A stretch of 44,808 nucleotides of DNA from Candidatus Burkholderia verschuerenii (GCF_001189365.1 NZ_LFJJ01000020.1:1-44808); one strand, 5' to 3'. Numbered from the stretch's first letter, positions 26,657 through 35,611 are shown. The notes: generated by a model from the sequence alone, not told the origin. Translations and numbers: made by a program.

Positions 26657-27483
26657 TTATCCTCGTGAGGCTGTGGATAACGCTTTGGTTTACCGGAGAA
26701 ACTCGTGTGTACTCGTTGTGCACGTAAACGGGACAACTGGCGCACGCATCGCCAGGGCCTAAAAGTTGTTCCGGGTTAACCGCGCGGCACGAACATGTTT
26801 ACGGTGCAGTTCTGCTTTCCGCAGGCGGTTGAATCGAAAGATAAAACAAGGGTTATCCACAGAAAAGGCGCCCCTTTGTTAACTCTACTACTTATATACA
26901 GTAAACTTGTGAACCCCTAAAGACCGGGCCTTCGGCCGAAAAAACAAAACCCGCCAAACCAAAAACCGCCACGGCGCAAACCCCGCGCCGGTCAGCTTTG
27001 CCGTTTCGCGCAGACACGCTCAGTCGCTTTTACTTCAACGAAATCAACAGGCTGGACTTGACCTGTAACCGCCATCGACATATGGCACAATCGCCGTTCT
27101 TCCAACGTCGCGCCGCTCAGCGGCCAGGCGCATCAATGGAACGATGATTGCGGAAACACAATCTGATCACCAACGCCGCTTTCATCGTTTGCTGCGTCCG
27201 GCTTCGGCGTCCGAGCATGCGTCGCGTGTAGCGTTTGAACCCGAGAGAGACGGTTCGGGCCTGCGCGTCGCGAATCCGCCGGCCTGACGCGTCGTCTAAT
27301 CCGTGCACGGTCTGTTCCGTGACGCCGTGTTCGTTCGTATTTCGTTTCGCCTGAATGAACCAGCGCTCGTCATGCCGACGAACCGTACCGATGCGTCTCA
27401 GCGCGGTTCGCGTGGCGCGGCCGTGGCCAGAGTTGCGGCGGATCGTGCCTGTCCGTTGCAGCACCGAAGGAGAAGCCAACAAG
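26657..27483. other. Long intergenic region with two perfect DnaA boxes, 827 bp
   Basis: TTATCCACA occurs at 26672-26680 (minus) and 26853-26861 (plus). The second is followed by an A+T-rich patch (26876-26912, including CTTATATACAG). The sequence from 27060 to 27480 returns to high GC but shows no coding character. The ribosome site GAAGGAGA of the next gene lies near 27467. No gene was found. Confidence 0.55.
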
Positions 27484-28689
27484 ATGAATTCGGCATTTTC
27501 ATTTCTGCCCGTGTGGCCGCTCGAACCCGACGCCATTCTCTGGGCCGGTCTCGCGCTGGTCACGGCTGGACTCGCCGGAGAGTTGCTGTGGCGCGCGTGG
27601 CGGCTGCCGCGCATCACCGGTTACGCGATCATCGGCCTGATCGCCGGCAATACCGGTCTCGGCGTGATCGATGCCAGCACGGCGGGCGGCCTGTCGCGTC
27701 CCTTGCTCGATGTCGCGCTCGGCCTGCTGCTGTTCGAACTCGGCGGCCGTCTCGACTTGCGATGGATCCGCCGCAATCCGTATCTGATCCTGTCGAGCAT
27801 CGCCGAATCGACCTTGACGTTCGTCCTGGTGCTGATCGCGCTGATGCTGCTCAAGGTCCCGACGATGCAGTCGGTCGTGATCGCGGCCATCGCAATGGCG
27901 ACATCGCCCGCAATGGTCATTCAACTGAAAACGGAATTGCGCGCGGAAGGTCAGGTCACGCAGCGTCTGTTGACCCTGACGGCGCTGAACAGCGTGTACG
28001 CCGTGGTGGTCGAAAAGCTCGCGGCGGGCGTGCTGCATCAGGAAATTTACGGGAATGCGTTTGCGACGATCCTTCAGCCGCTGTATCTGCTGATCGGTTC
28101 GCTGGTGCTCGCGTTCCTGCTCGCGCGCGCCTGCAATCTGCTGGTTCGCCGCCTGCCGACCAACGACGAGCATTCCTTCGTCGCGCTGTTCGGGCTGGTG
28201 CTGCTGGCCATCGCGGTCGCGCATATCTTCAAGCTCTCGACGATCCTCGCGCTGCTGGCGGCGGGCATCATCGTCAAGAATGCGGATGAGCGGCCGCAAC
28301 TGTGGCCATCGCATTTCGGCTCGGCGGGATGGCTGCTGACCGTCATTCTGTTCGCGCTCACGCTGACGTCGTTCCAGTGGCGCGATATCGTCATCGGCGG
28401 ATTGGCGGCACTCGGGCTGATCGTCGCGCGCTTCGTCGGCAAACTGCTCGGCGTGCTGATTTTCGCCAAGCCGAGCGGCCTGGACTGGAAGCAGGGCGTG
28501 GCGCTCGGCGTCGCGCTCACGCCGATGTCCGCGCTCGCGTATCTGCTGGTCGACGACATGTACGTGCTCTATCCCGACTACGATCCGACGCTGCGCGCGA
28601 TCATCCTCTGTTCGATGGTCGTCCTGCAGATCGTGTCGCCGTTCGTGGTGTACCGTAGCCTGTCCGCGGTAGGCGAGCGGCGCGAATAA
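27484..28689 (+). CDS. CPA2-family cation:proton antiporter (Kef/YbaL-like membrane domain)
   Basis: A 401-residue membrane protein with about 12 hydrophobic segments. LPRITGYAIIGLIAGNTGLGV and LLDVALGLLLFELGGRLDLRW are the conserved first repeat of the sodium/hydrogen exchanger domain; AIAMATSPAMVIQLKTELRAEG contains the family's unwound-helix region. There is no C-terminal TrkA-N (RCK) domain, so it is not a full KefB/KefC. The start ATG at 27484 follows GAAGGAGA by about ten bases. It lies 42 bp upstream of ybdK, probably one operon. The ion (K+ or Na+) cannot be told from sequence. Confidence 0.88.
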   Translation: MNSAFSFLPVWPLEPDAILWAGLALVTAGLAGELLWRAWRLPRITGYAIIGLIAGNTGLGVIDASTAGGLSRPLLDVALGLLLFELGGRLDLRWIRRNPYLILSSIAESTLTFVLVLIALMLLKVPTMQSVVIAAIAMATSPAMVIQLKTELRAEGQVTQRLLTLTALNSVYAVVVEKLAAGVLHQEIYGNAFATILQPLYLLIGSLVLAFLLARACNLLVRRLPTNDEHSFVALFGLVLLAIAVAHIFKLSTILALLAAGIIVKNADERPQLWPSHFGSAGWLLTVILFALTLTSFQWRDIVIGGLAALGLIVARFVGKLLGVLIFAKPSGLDWKQGVALGVALTPMSALAYLLVDDMYVLYPDYDPTLRAIILCSMVVLQIVSPFVVYRSLSAVGERRE

Positions 28690-28731
28690 GCTTTCAGCGC
28701 TGCCCGAAGTTTTGATCTTTCTAGAGGCGTC

Positions 28732-29847
28732 ATGGCACTCGAACCTTTCATCAACTCCGAACCGTTCACGTTCGGCGTCGAACTGGAGATCCAGGTCGTC
28801 AATACGCACGACTACGATCTGACGCGCGCCGCGTCCGATCTGATGCGTCTCATCAAGAACGAAGAGATTCCGGGCAACATCACGCCGGAAATCACCGAGA
28901 GCATGATCGAGCTGTCGACCGGCATCTGCACGACGCACGAGCAGGCCGTCACCGATCTGCGCAAGATTCGCGACGTGCTGGTGGCGGCCGCCGATCAACT
29001 CAATGTCGGACTCGCGGGCGGCGGCACGCATGCTTTCCAGCAGTGGAGCGAGCGGCAGATCTACGACGCGCCGCGCTTTCAGTACATCTCGGAGCTGTAC
29101 GGCTATCTGGCCAAGCAGTTCACGGTGTTCGGGCAGCATGTGCATATCGGCTGTCCGGATCCGAACAGCGCGCTGTTCCTGCTGCATTCGATGTCACGTT
29201 ATATTCCGCACTTCATAGCGCTGTCGGCGTCGTCGCCGTACATCCAGGGCGTCGATACGGGATTTCATTCGGCACGGCTGAACTCGGTATTCGCGTTTCC
29301 GTTGTCAGGACGCGCGCCGTTCGTGCTGACGTGGGACGGTTTCGAGGAGTACTTCTCGAAGATGGTCAACACGGGCGTCGTCAACAGCATGAAGGACTTC
29401 TACTGGGATATCCGGCCGAAGCCCGGCTTTGGCACCATCGAAGTCCGCGTGATGGACACGCCGCTGTCGGTCGATCGCGCGGCGGCGATCGCGTGCTACA
29501 TCCAAACGCTGTCGCGCTATCTGCTGCTCGACAAGCCGCTGACGCCGCGCGAGGACGACTACCTCGTGTACACCTTCAATCGCTTCGAGGCGTGCCGCTT
29601 CGGGCTGGAAGGCACCTGCATCGATCCGCAGACGGGCGAACGCCGGACCATCGCCGAAGACATCCTCGCGACGCTCGACGTGCTCGCGCCGCACGCCGAA
29701 GTGCTCGGCTCGCAGGCGGCGCTCGCGCAAGTCGGCGATATCGCTCGTGGCGGCGTCAACGATGCGAGCTGGCTGCGGCAGGTTTTCGCCAAGGAAAAAT
29801 CGCTGCATGAAGCCGTTCGGCAGCAATGTCTGGAATGGCGTCGATAA
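28732..29847 (+). CDS. ybdK: YbdK-family carboxylate-amine ligase (GCS2)
   Basis: A 371-residue cytosolic ATP-dependent ligase related to plant-type glutamate-cysteine ligase. [13 protein letters not shown] is the N-terminal metal/nucleotide site; [17 protein letters not shown] and [12 protein letters not shown] are family motifs; [17 protein letters not shown] closes the active site. E. coli YbdK has only weak glutamate-cysteine ligase activity and its natural substrate is unclear. A dedicated gshA is present at 41509-43128, so this is not the main glutathione gene. It sits behind the antiporter and ends in a strong terminator. Confidence 0.93.
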   Translation: MALEPFINSEPFTFGVELEIQVVNTHDYDLTRAASDLMRLIKNEEIPGNITPEITESMIELSTGICTTHEQAVTDLRKIRDVLVAAADQLNVGLAGGGTHAFQQWSERQIYDAPRFQYISELYGYLAKQFTVFGQHVHIGCPDPNSALFLLHSMSRYIPHFIALSASSPYIQGVDTGFHSARLNSVFAFPLSGRAPFVLTWDGFEEYFSKMVNTGVVNSMKDFYWDIRPKPGFGTIEVRVMDTPLSVDRAAAIACYIQTLSRYLLLDKPLTPREDDYLVYTFNRFEACRFGLEGTCIDPQTGERRTIAEDILATLDVLAPHAEVLGSQAALAQVGDIARGGVNDASWLRQVFAKEKSLHEAVRQQCLEWRR

Positions 29848-29897
29848 CGCGCGGGTCGCGGACATTCAATTGAAGCAAGCAACGCGAAACAAGCAAC

Positions 29898-29935
29898 AGG
29901 CCGATTCGAGGAAATGAGAATCGGCCTATTTTGTT
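29898..29935 (+). terminator. Terminator of the antiporter-ybdK operon
   Basis: A perfect 10-bp stem AGGCCGATTC (29898-29907) with GAATCGGCCT (29918-29927), then ATTTTGTT. Confidence 0.88.
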
Positions 29936-30560
29936 GGTGGCGGTGAATCGCTGCTTGCGACGCGATGGCGTAATAAACCGCTCTCGCCAACGTTTGAAGC
30001 GAAGCGATATGGTTTACCGGCCCGATCGCTTAACCCTGCGTAATAGTCGGTAACACGCGCGGCATGCGCTTTGCTGTGCAGAACGTCAAAAAGCAGCGCA
30101 GAGTCAACGTTTTAACGACACCTTTGGCGGGTCGGCGAAAGCCTGTCCAGACAGGCGAAGCAACGCAAAACCGCCTTGCCATCCCCGCGTTTCAGGCTTA
30201 TTAGAGTATGTGCTCACACTTAATGACAAAGTTTCTCGGGTTATCCACAGTTCCGCGTAGATAATTAAGGTATACGTTTGTTTATAGTCGCTTAGAATGG
30301 CGACATCGGGTTATAGTCGGCAAAAGATCAGCGCCACGGGTAAGTCATAAGAAGGCGTATAACGAAGAGGTGTGATGTCCCCATTCAGGCGCACTGAATT
30401 GTCAGGTACGCCTGAATTTTGAGACGGCGGGGACCACGGTCGAGGGCAGTCTACGGAGGTGCGGCAACGTGTCTCAGTGGCGGTTTGTCGAGTGGGGCGT
30501 TAGCGGTAGGTTGCGCGAAACGCGCCGTCTAACCATAAGTGGAACAACAAGCGAAATATC
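29936..30560. other. Long intergenic region with DnaA box, repeated ATAGTCG and a two-tier hairpin, 625 bp
   Basis: A perfect TTATCCACA lies at 30241-30249, followed by an A+T-rich patch to 30290. The heptamer ATAGTCG occurs three times on the plus strand (30043, 30284, 30313), always after TA or TT. At 30383-30417 a perfect ATTCAGGCG/CGCCTGAAT stem encloses an inner CTGA/TCAG stem and is followed by TTTT, like a terminator, about 140 bases before the marR start. No gene was found. Confidence 0.55.
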
Positions 30561-31205
30561 ATGAGTGAAGGCGTTTACGGAGAGCAGCCGACTGGGCGGG
30601 TGACCCACGGTCTGCTAAGACTGAGCACGGCGATGCGCAGTCAGGCGTGGGAATGGGCGGAAGGTGCGGGGCTTACGCCGACCCAGGGTGAAATCCTGGT
30701 GCTGCTGATGCAGCGCAAGGGCCCGATGCGTCTCGGCGAGATCGCGCGCGAAACCGCGCTGACCGCCGCGACCACGAGCGATGCCGTGAGCACGCTCGAA
30801 GGCAAGGGTCTCGTCGAAAAGCGTCGCGCGCTCGACGATGGCCGCGCACTCGCGGTTCGTCTGACGGCACGCGGCCGCACGGCGGCGAAGAAAGCGCTGC
30901 AATGGCCGGACTTCCTGGCCAAGGTGGTCGGCACGCTGAAGGACGACGAGCAGACGGCGTTCTATCGCACGCTGCTCAAGACCATCCATCAGCTCGAATC
31001 GCAGCAGCAGATTCCGGCGCATCGCATGTGTCTGTCGTGCGTGCATTTCCAGCCGAGCAAGAATCCGAAGAAGACTCCGCATCACTGCTCGTTGCTGCAG
31101 ATCAAGATGGCGGATACGGATCTGCGTCTGGACTGTTCGGTATACGAAGAAGCCGACGTCGCCACGCAGAAGAAGAGCTGGAAAATCTTCGCGCAGATCG
31201 CCTGA
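30561..31205 (+). CDS. MarR-family regulator with a C-terminal cysteine cluster
   Basis: A 214-residue protein. Residues about 15-145 form a MarR winged helix (TPTQGEILVLLMQRKGP, LGEIARETALTAATTSDAVSTLEGKGLVEKRR). A C-terminal extension of about 60 residues carries Cys157, Cys160, Cys176 and Cys192 with His174/His175 (MCLSCVHF, HHCSLL, LRLDCSVYEE). This spacing looks like a metal or iron-sulfur site, which is not part of standard MarR proteins of about 140-160 residues. A sensor of redox state or metal is a reasonable inference. The long leader upstream with repeats and a hairpin may be its own regulatory zone. I recall similar long MarR proteins in Burkholderiales but no named member. Confidence 0.88.
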   Translation: MSEGVYGEQPTGRVTHGLLRLSTAMRSQAWEWAEGAGLTPTQGEILVLLMQRKGPMRLGEIARETALTAATTSDAVSTLEGKGLVEKRRALDDGRALAVRLTARGRTAAKKALQWPDFLAKVVGTLKDDEQTAFYRTLLKTIHQLESQQQIPAHRMCLSCVHFQPSKNPKKTPHHCSLLQIKMADTDLRLDCSVYEEADVATQKKSWKIFAQIA

Positions 31206-31373
31206 GCTTCGGAACATTCCGAGGCGGATCACCACCGGCAAGAAGGGCGGTGATGGACGCTGTGAGGCCGCGGCGAGTCGGTTAGACTGTGCCCGTCGCG
31301 CCTCGCCGCGAGGATCGGCTCGTCTTCGAGCCGCCTACCGAGCCACGCGCCATCCGAGCCACGGAAACAGCCG

Positions 31374-32099
31374 ATGAAACAAGAAGTCCTGGCGATTCGC
31401 CACGTCCATTTCGAAGATCTGGGTTGCCTCGAACTCGTGCTCGGCGAGCGGGGGAATCTGGTTCGCTATCTCGATGTCGGGCGCGGGCGCATCGATGCGC
31501 CCAATCCGCTCGATCCATCCTTGCTCGTCGTGTTGGGCGGGCCGATCGGCGCGTATGACGACGCCAACTATCCGCATCTCGCTCCGCTTTTGTCCATGCT
31601 GGAAAAGCGCATGGCGGCGGGCTTGCCGACCATCGGCATCTGCCTGGGCTCGCAGCTGATCGCGCGGGCGCTGGGTGCGCGCGTGTATCCGTCGGGCAAG
31701 CTGGAACTCGGCTGGAAACCGCTCGAGTTGACCGAGGCGGGACGCACATCGGCGTTGCGGCATCTCGAAGCCGACGGCGCGCCGATTCCCGTATTCCACT
31801 GGCACGGCGATACCTTCGATCTTCCCGATGGCGCGACGCTGCTCGCATCGACCGATGACTGCGCGCATCAGGCGTTCGCGTGGGGCGAGCATGTGCTGGC
31901 GCTGCAATGCCATTCCGAAGTGCTGACGGATCGCTTCGAGAACTGGCTCGTCACGTATCCCGGCGAAATCGCGCATGGCGGCACGACGGCCGCCGCGTTG
32001 CGCGAGGACACCGCGCGTCACGGCCCGGCGCTCGAGCGCGCGGCCCGCGCGATGTTTGACGAATGGCTCGATCGCTTCGGCATCTCGCAGCAGCCCTGA
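31374..32099 (+). CDS. Class I glutamine amidotransferase
   Basis: A 241-residue GATase1-fold protein. The nucleophile elbow GICLGSQL holds Cys90; His180 and Glu182 of QCHSEV complete the triad. VVLGGPIGAYDD forms the oxyanion-side loop and FHWHGDTFDLP is typical of the GuaA-like stand-alone group (COG0518). It has no synthetase domain, so it either hydrolyses glutamine for a partner or acts on gamma-glutamyl compounds. It stands alone, with 168 bp after marR and 160 bp before the next gene. Confidence 0.9.
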   Translation: MKQEVLAIRHVHFEDLGCLELVLGERGNLVRYLDVGRGRIDAPNPLDPSLLVVLGGPIGAYDDANYPHLAPLLSMLEKRMAAGLPTIGICLGSQLIARALGARVYPSGKLELGWKPLELTEAGRTSALRHLEADGAPIPVFHWHGDTFDLPDGATLLASTDDCAHQAFAWGEHVLALQCHSEVLTDRFENWLVTYPGEIAHGGTTAAALREDTARHGPALERAARAMFDEWLDRFGISQQP

Positions 32100-32259
32100 G
32101 CCTGTTCACGACTTGGCTTTCCGGATGTTCCTGGCGCTCTGCGCGAAGGAATTCGGAATGCTATGCTCGACCGCTTACCCCAACCGTTGATCAACCGCTG
32201 ATCCAACCGCGACGAGCCCCGCCATAAGCGCGCTGTTTACTCCCACGACGTTACGCAGC

Positions 32260-33336
32260 TTGCAGACCCCCAATCGCATTTTCATATCACCGATGTGCCA
32301 GTACTCCGCCGAACGCGGCGAAGCGACCGACTGGCACATGATCCATCTGGGCAGCCTCGCGCTGTCCGGCGCGGGCATGCTGTTTATCGAGGCGACGGCG
32401 GTTGAACCGGACGGACGCATCACGCCCGCCGATCTCGGCTTGTGGGACGACGTCACGGAAAACGCCTTGCGTCCGGTGATGGCGGCGATCCGCAAGTATT
32501 CGAAGATTCCGGTGACGATGCAGCTCGCGCACGCGGGACGCAAGGCATCGAGCCATGCGCCGTGGGACGGTGGCCAACTGATATCCGTCGCCGATGGCGG
32601 CTGGATGACGCACGCGCCATCGGCCGTTCCGCATAAGCCGGAAGAAACGCCGCCGCTCGCGCTCGATACAACCAGTCTTCTGCGCGTGAAGGAAGCGTTC
32701 GCGGCATCGGCGCGGCGCGCGGCGCGGCTCGGCATCGACGGGCTTGAGCTGCATTGCGCGCATGGTTATCTGCTGCATCAGTTTCTGTCGCCGCTGTCGA
32801 ATCAGCGCACCGACGAATACGGCGGCTCGCGCGAGAACCGCATGCGCTACCCGCTCGAAATCTTCGATGCCGTGCGCGCCGCGTTCCCCGACGACAAGCC
32901 GGTCGGCGTGCGCGTATCCGCGACCGATTGGGTCGAAGGCGGCTGGGATATCGAGGACACCATCGCGTTTGCGGGCGAACTGAAGAAGCGCGGCGTCGAC
33001 TGGGTCGATGTATCGTCGGGCGGCGTGTCGCCGTTGCAGAAGATTTCGCTCGAGCCGGGCTATCAGGTGCCGTTCGCGAAGGCCGTGAAGGAAGCGACCG
33101 GCGTGACGACCGTCGCCGTCGGGCTGATCACCGAGCCGAAGCACGCGGAAGAGATTATCGAGAGCGGGCAGGCAGATTACGTCGCCATCGCGCGGGGCGT
33201 GCTGTACGACGCGCGCTGGCCGTGGCACGCGGCGGCCGAACTCGGCGCGAGCGTGCAGGCGCCGCCGCAATACTGGCGATCGCAGCCGCGCGAGCAGAAG
33301 CATCTGTTCGGCGATATCACCATCGGCCAACGCTGA
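32260..33336 (+). CDS. Old Yellow Enzyme (YqjM-type NADPH dehydrogenase), normal start codon lost
   Basis: An FMN-dependent ene-reductase of the YqjM class. Cys in SPMCQYSAERG, HAGRK, ELHCAHGYLLHQFLSPLSN and the FMN phosphate region ADYVAIARGVLYD are in place. The usual N-terminal strand is readable before 32260: AGC GCG CTG TTT ACT CCC and on to TTG CAG ACC. The codon where ATG is expected is ATA (32224-32226), and an in-frame TGA lies just upstream with no other start between. Translation could use the TTG at 32260, removing about 12 residues including part of the barrel's first strand, or inefficiently ATA. The remaining 358 codons have no damage, so the change is recent or tolerated. Confidence 0.85.
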   Translation: MQTPNRIFISPMCQYSAERGEATDWHMIHLGSLALSGAGMLFIEATAVEPDGRITPADLGLWDDVTENALRPVMAAIRKYSKIPVTMQLAHAGRKASSHAPWDGGQLISVADGGWMTHAPSAVPHKPEETPPLALDTTSLLRVKEAFAASARRAARLGIDGLELHCAHGYLLHQFLSPLSNQRTDEYGGSRENRMRYPLEIFDAVRAAFPDDKPVGVRVSATDWVEGGWDIEDTIAFAGELKKRGVDWVDVSSGGVSPLQKISLEPGYQVPFAKAVKEATGVTTVAVGLITEPKHAEEIIESGQADYVAIARGVLYDARWPWHAAAELGASVQAPPQYWRSQPREQKHLFGDITIGQR

Positions 33337-33594
33337 TCGACACAACTTGTCACGATCGCCGTGTCGCGTTCACATGTGAAGTGTTGAGCATTGACGCGGC
33401 GGGAGTGTACGATAACGACGATAAGCGATACTGAGTTGAACGGACGCGAACCCATTCGCGACGACACTCGCGACCAACCACGCGAACGCGGCGCCTTCGT
33501 GGCCACCGCGTTTTTTTCATTCGCGCGTCCGGATCGCGGTCAGCTCAGGCGTCGTTCACACCCCACACCGATTCGTTATTCAAGGATTCGTTCG

Positions 33595-34053
33595 ATGAGT
33601 TCACGCAGGGTCACCGTTCGCCGTTCCGGCGTGCATGGCAAGGGCGTTTTTGCCGTAGCGCCCATCGAAAAGGGCGACAAGGTGATGGAGTACAAGGGCG
33701 AGCGCATTTCGTGGAAGGAAGCGCTGCGCCGCCATCCGCACAACCCGAAGGAACCGAATCACACGTTCTATTTCGCGCTCGACGACGGCCGCGTGATCGA
33801 CGGCAAGATCGACGGCAACAGCGCGAAGTACATCAACCATTCGTGCGCGCCGAACTGCGAAGCGGAAGAAGTGGAAGGGCGCGTGCTCATCCATGCGCGG
33901 CGCGATATCGAGCCGGGCGAGGAGTTGAACTACGACTACGGGCTCGTGATCGACGGACGCATCACCAAGAAGTTGAAGAAGGAATACGAGTGCCGTTGCG
34001 GCGCGAAGAAGTGTCGCGGCACCATGCTCGCGACCAAAGAGAAGAAGAAGTAA
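33595..34053 (+). CDS. SET-domain protein lysine methyltransferase-like protein
   Basis: A 152-residue, single-domain SET protein. RRSGVHGKGVFAVAPIEKGD is the SET-N part, NHSCAPNCEAEEVEG (residues 81-95) the SAM and lysine-channel motif, and ELNYDYG (110-116) the catalytic tyrosine motif. CRCGAKKCRGTM (133-144) is a post-SET-like cysteine set, with Cys88 perhaps as fourth zinc ligand. The protein ends in a lysine run. Bacterial SET proteins are scattered, some acting on host histones and others on bacterial proteins; no signal or secretion feature is seen here. The start ATG at 33595 matches the family N-terminus; the frame is open upstream without homology. Confidence 0.9.
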   Translation: MSSRRVTVRRSGVHGKGVFAVAPIEKGDKVMEYKGERISWKEALRRHPHNPKEPNHTFYFALDDGRVIDGKIDGNSAKYINHSCAPNCEAEEVEGRVLIHARRDIEPGEELNYDYGLVIDGRITKKLKKEYECRCGAKKCRGTMLATKEKKK

Positions 34054-34062
34054 GTGCTTGAA

Positions 34063-34094
34063 ACGCGCGCCGCGCCCGTGAGCGCGGCGTGCGT
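34063..34094. terminator. Hairpin shared by convergent genes
   Basis: ACGCGCGCCGCGC (34063-34075) pairs with GCGCGGCGTGCGT (34082-34094), 13 pairs with one G-T. It fills the gap between the SET gene and the kinase gene stops. There is no long T-run, so it may protect 3' ends rather than terminate alone. Confidence 0.5.
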
Positions 34095-35611
34095 TACTCC
34101 TGAGCGGGCTGCGTGTCCTGCTTGAGCGGAATCCGCACGATAAAGCGCGCGCCGCTTTCCGGCGTGTCTTCGTAATGTACCGTGCCACCGTGCAGCGTGA
34201 TGATGTCGTGCACGATGGCGAGACCCAGACCCGCGCCGCCTTCCACGCTTTGTCCGTCGCCACGGAAGAAGCGCTTGAACAGATCCGGCTGCTGATCTTC
34301 CGGCACGCCCGGACCGTTATCTTCCACGATCACTTCGCCGAAACGCCGGCCCGCGTCGTCGCGCCATTCGTCGACCGTCAACGTGATGCGCGCGCCTTCC
34401 TCGCGCGACGGCGGCACGTACTTCAGCGCGTTGTCGATCAGGTTCGCCAGCACTTCGCGCGTCAGCACGATATTGCCGCGCACGGTCATCGGATGTTCGT
34501 TGTCGGGATCGTCCAGACGCTGGAAGCCGAGATCGACGTTGGCGGCCAGCGCGCGCGGCACCCATTCCGCGCCGGTTTCGAAGGCGAGGGCGGCGAGATC
34601 GAAGTCGGCGAAACGCGCGGCCTGTTCGCCCGGTTCGGCGCGCGCCAGCGACAGCAACTGGTTCGACAGCCGCACCGCGCGATCCGCCGATGCGCGCAGT
34701 TCCATCACCGCTTCGACGGCCTTGGCGGGATCGCGCGAACTGAGCGCCTGCTCCGCGTGCAGCTTCACGGCGGTCAGCGGCGTGCGCAACTGATGCGCGG
34801 CATCGGCGATGAACTTGCGCTGCGCATCCAGCGCGGCTTGCAGACGCACGAGCAGGCCGTTCATCGCGCTCGTCAGCGGACGGACTTCGCTCGGCACGAA
34901 GGTTTCGTCGACCGGTTCCAGCGAGATGTGCGTCTGTTTGTTGAGCGCGTCGGCGAGATCGGTGAGCGGATTCAACTGCTGGTTCACCACGCGCCAGACG
35001 ATCACCCAGCCGGCGAGCAGCAACAACGCCAGCGTCATCATGATGGCGACCAGAAATTCCACCGCGATCCGGTAGCGCGAGCCGACCCGCTGCGCCACTT
35101 CGACGACGATCGGATTGCCCTGCGGCTGCGGCACGCGCACCTGCGCCGCGCGCACGGCGGTGCCCTGATAGTGCGTCTCGAAGACGTAGGCGTAATGGAT
35201 GCGCCGCACGGCGGTGCCGGTGAGCGGCAATTCCGGCTCGCCGGCGATTTCCTCGTCGCCGGTGCTGATACGGTAGATGAGCTGCTCGACGGGATCGGAG
35301 AACATCGCCTGCGCGAGCGGCGGCACGGTGACGGGCGCGTCGACGCCCGCGAGCTGAATCTGCTTGGAGATGGCCGTGGCGAGATCGGCCAGCGACCGGT
35401 CGACCACATGCTGCGTGTACTGCCACGCGAGCCAGTAGGCCATCAGGCCGGACATGAGCGCGAGCAAGGACAACGGCGCGGCGAGCCGGCGCAGCAACGT
35501 GCGGCGCAGGCTCGGCGATGCCGGTTTCTCTTGGGCTTTCGATCGCGCCAGATCGAGCCAGTCTTGGCGGGCGAACCGTTCGTCGCCCGCGCGCCGGGTT
35601 GGAAGTCGCAA
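34094..35611 (-). CDS. Two-component sensor histidine kinase (QseC/TctE type)
   Basis: A 505-residue inner-membrane kinase. First membrane helix at about residues 45-66, periplasmic domain (about 67-183, a 2CSK_N-type sensor with MFSDPVEQLIYRIS), second helix about 184-207, then a HAMP-like linker. The phosphoacceptor is His273 in DAAHQLRTPL; the N box is NLIDNALKYVP, G1 is VEDNGPGVP and G2 is GAGLGLAIVHDI. The start is TTG at 35611, chosen because no ATG or GTG precedes the membrane helix. It lies 32 bp after its response regulator. In related systems the sensed signals are tricarboxylates or catecholamine-like cues; the ligand here is unknown. Confidence 0.93.
   Translation of the reverse strand: MRLPTRRAGDERFARQDWLDLARSKAQEKPASPSLRRTLLRRLAAPLSLLALMSGLMAYWLAWQYTQHVVDRSLADLATAISKQIQLAGVDAPVTVPPLAQAMFSDPVEQLIYRISTGDEEIAGEPELPLTGTAVRRIHYAYVFETHYQGTAVRAAQVRVPQPQGNPIVVEVAQRVGSRYRIAVEFLVAIMMTLALLLLAGWVIVWRVVNQQLNPLTDLADALNKQTHISLEPVDETFVPSEVRPLTSAMNGLLVRLQAALDAQRKFIADAAHQLRTPLTAVKLHAEQALSSRDPAKAVEAVMELRASADRAVRLSNQLLSLARAEPGEQAARFADFDLAALAFETGAEWVPRALAANVDLGFQRLDDPDNEHPMTVRGNIVLTREVLANLIDNALKYVPPSREEGARITLTVDEWRDDAGRRFGEVIVEDNGPGVPEDQQPDLFKRFFRGDGQSVEGGAGLGLAIVHDIITLHGGTVHYEDTPESGARFIVRIPLKQDTQPAQE

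Noticed and set aside
26886-26905. LexA/SOS box near CTTATATACAG
   Set aside because: One half-site fits, but the other half (CTAC) and the spacing do not match CTGT-N8-ACAG, and no SOS gene follows.
26657-27483. Chromosomal or plasmid replication origin
   Set aside because: Only two perfect DnaA boxes, no iterons, no adjacent dnaA, repA or parAB. Reported only as a DnaA-box region.
30383-30420. Known riboswitch class in the marR leader
   Set aside because: No recognised aptamer core; only a hairpin with a T-tail is visible.
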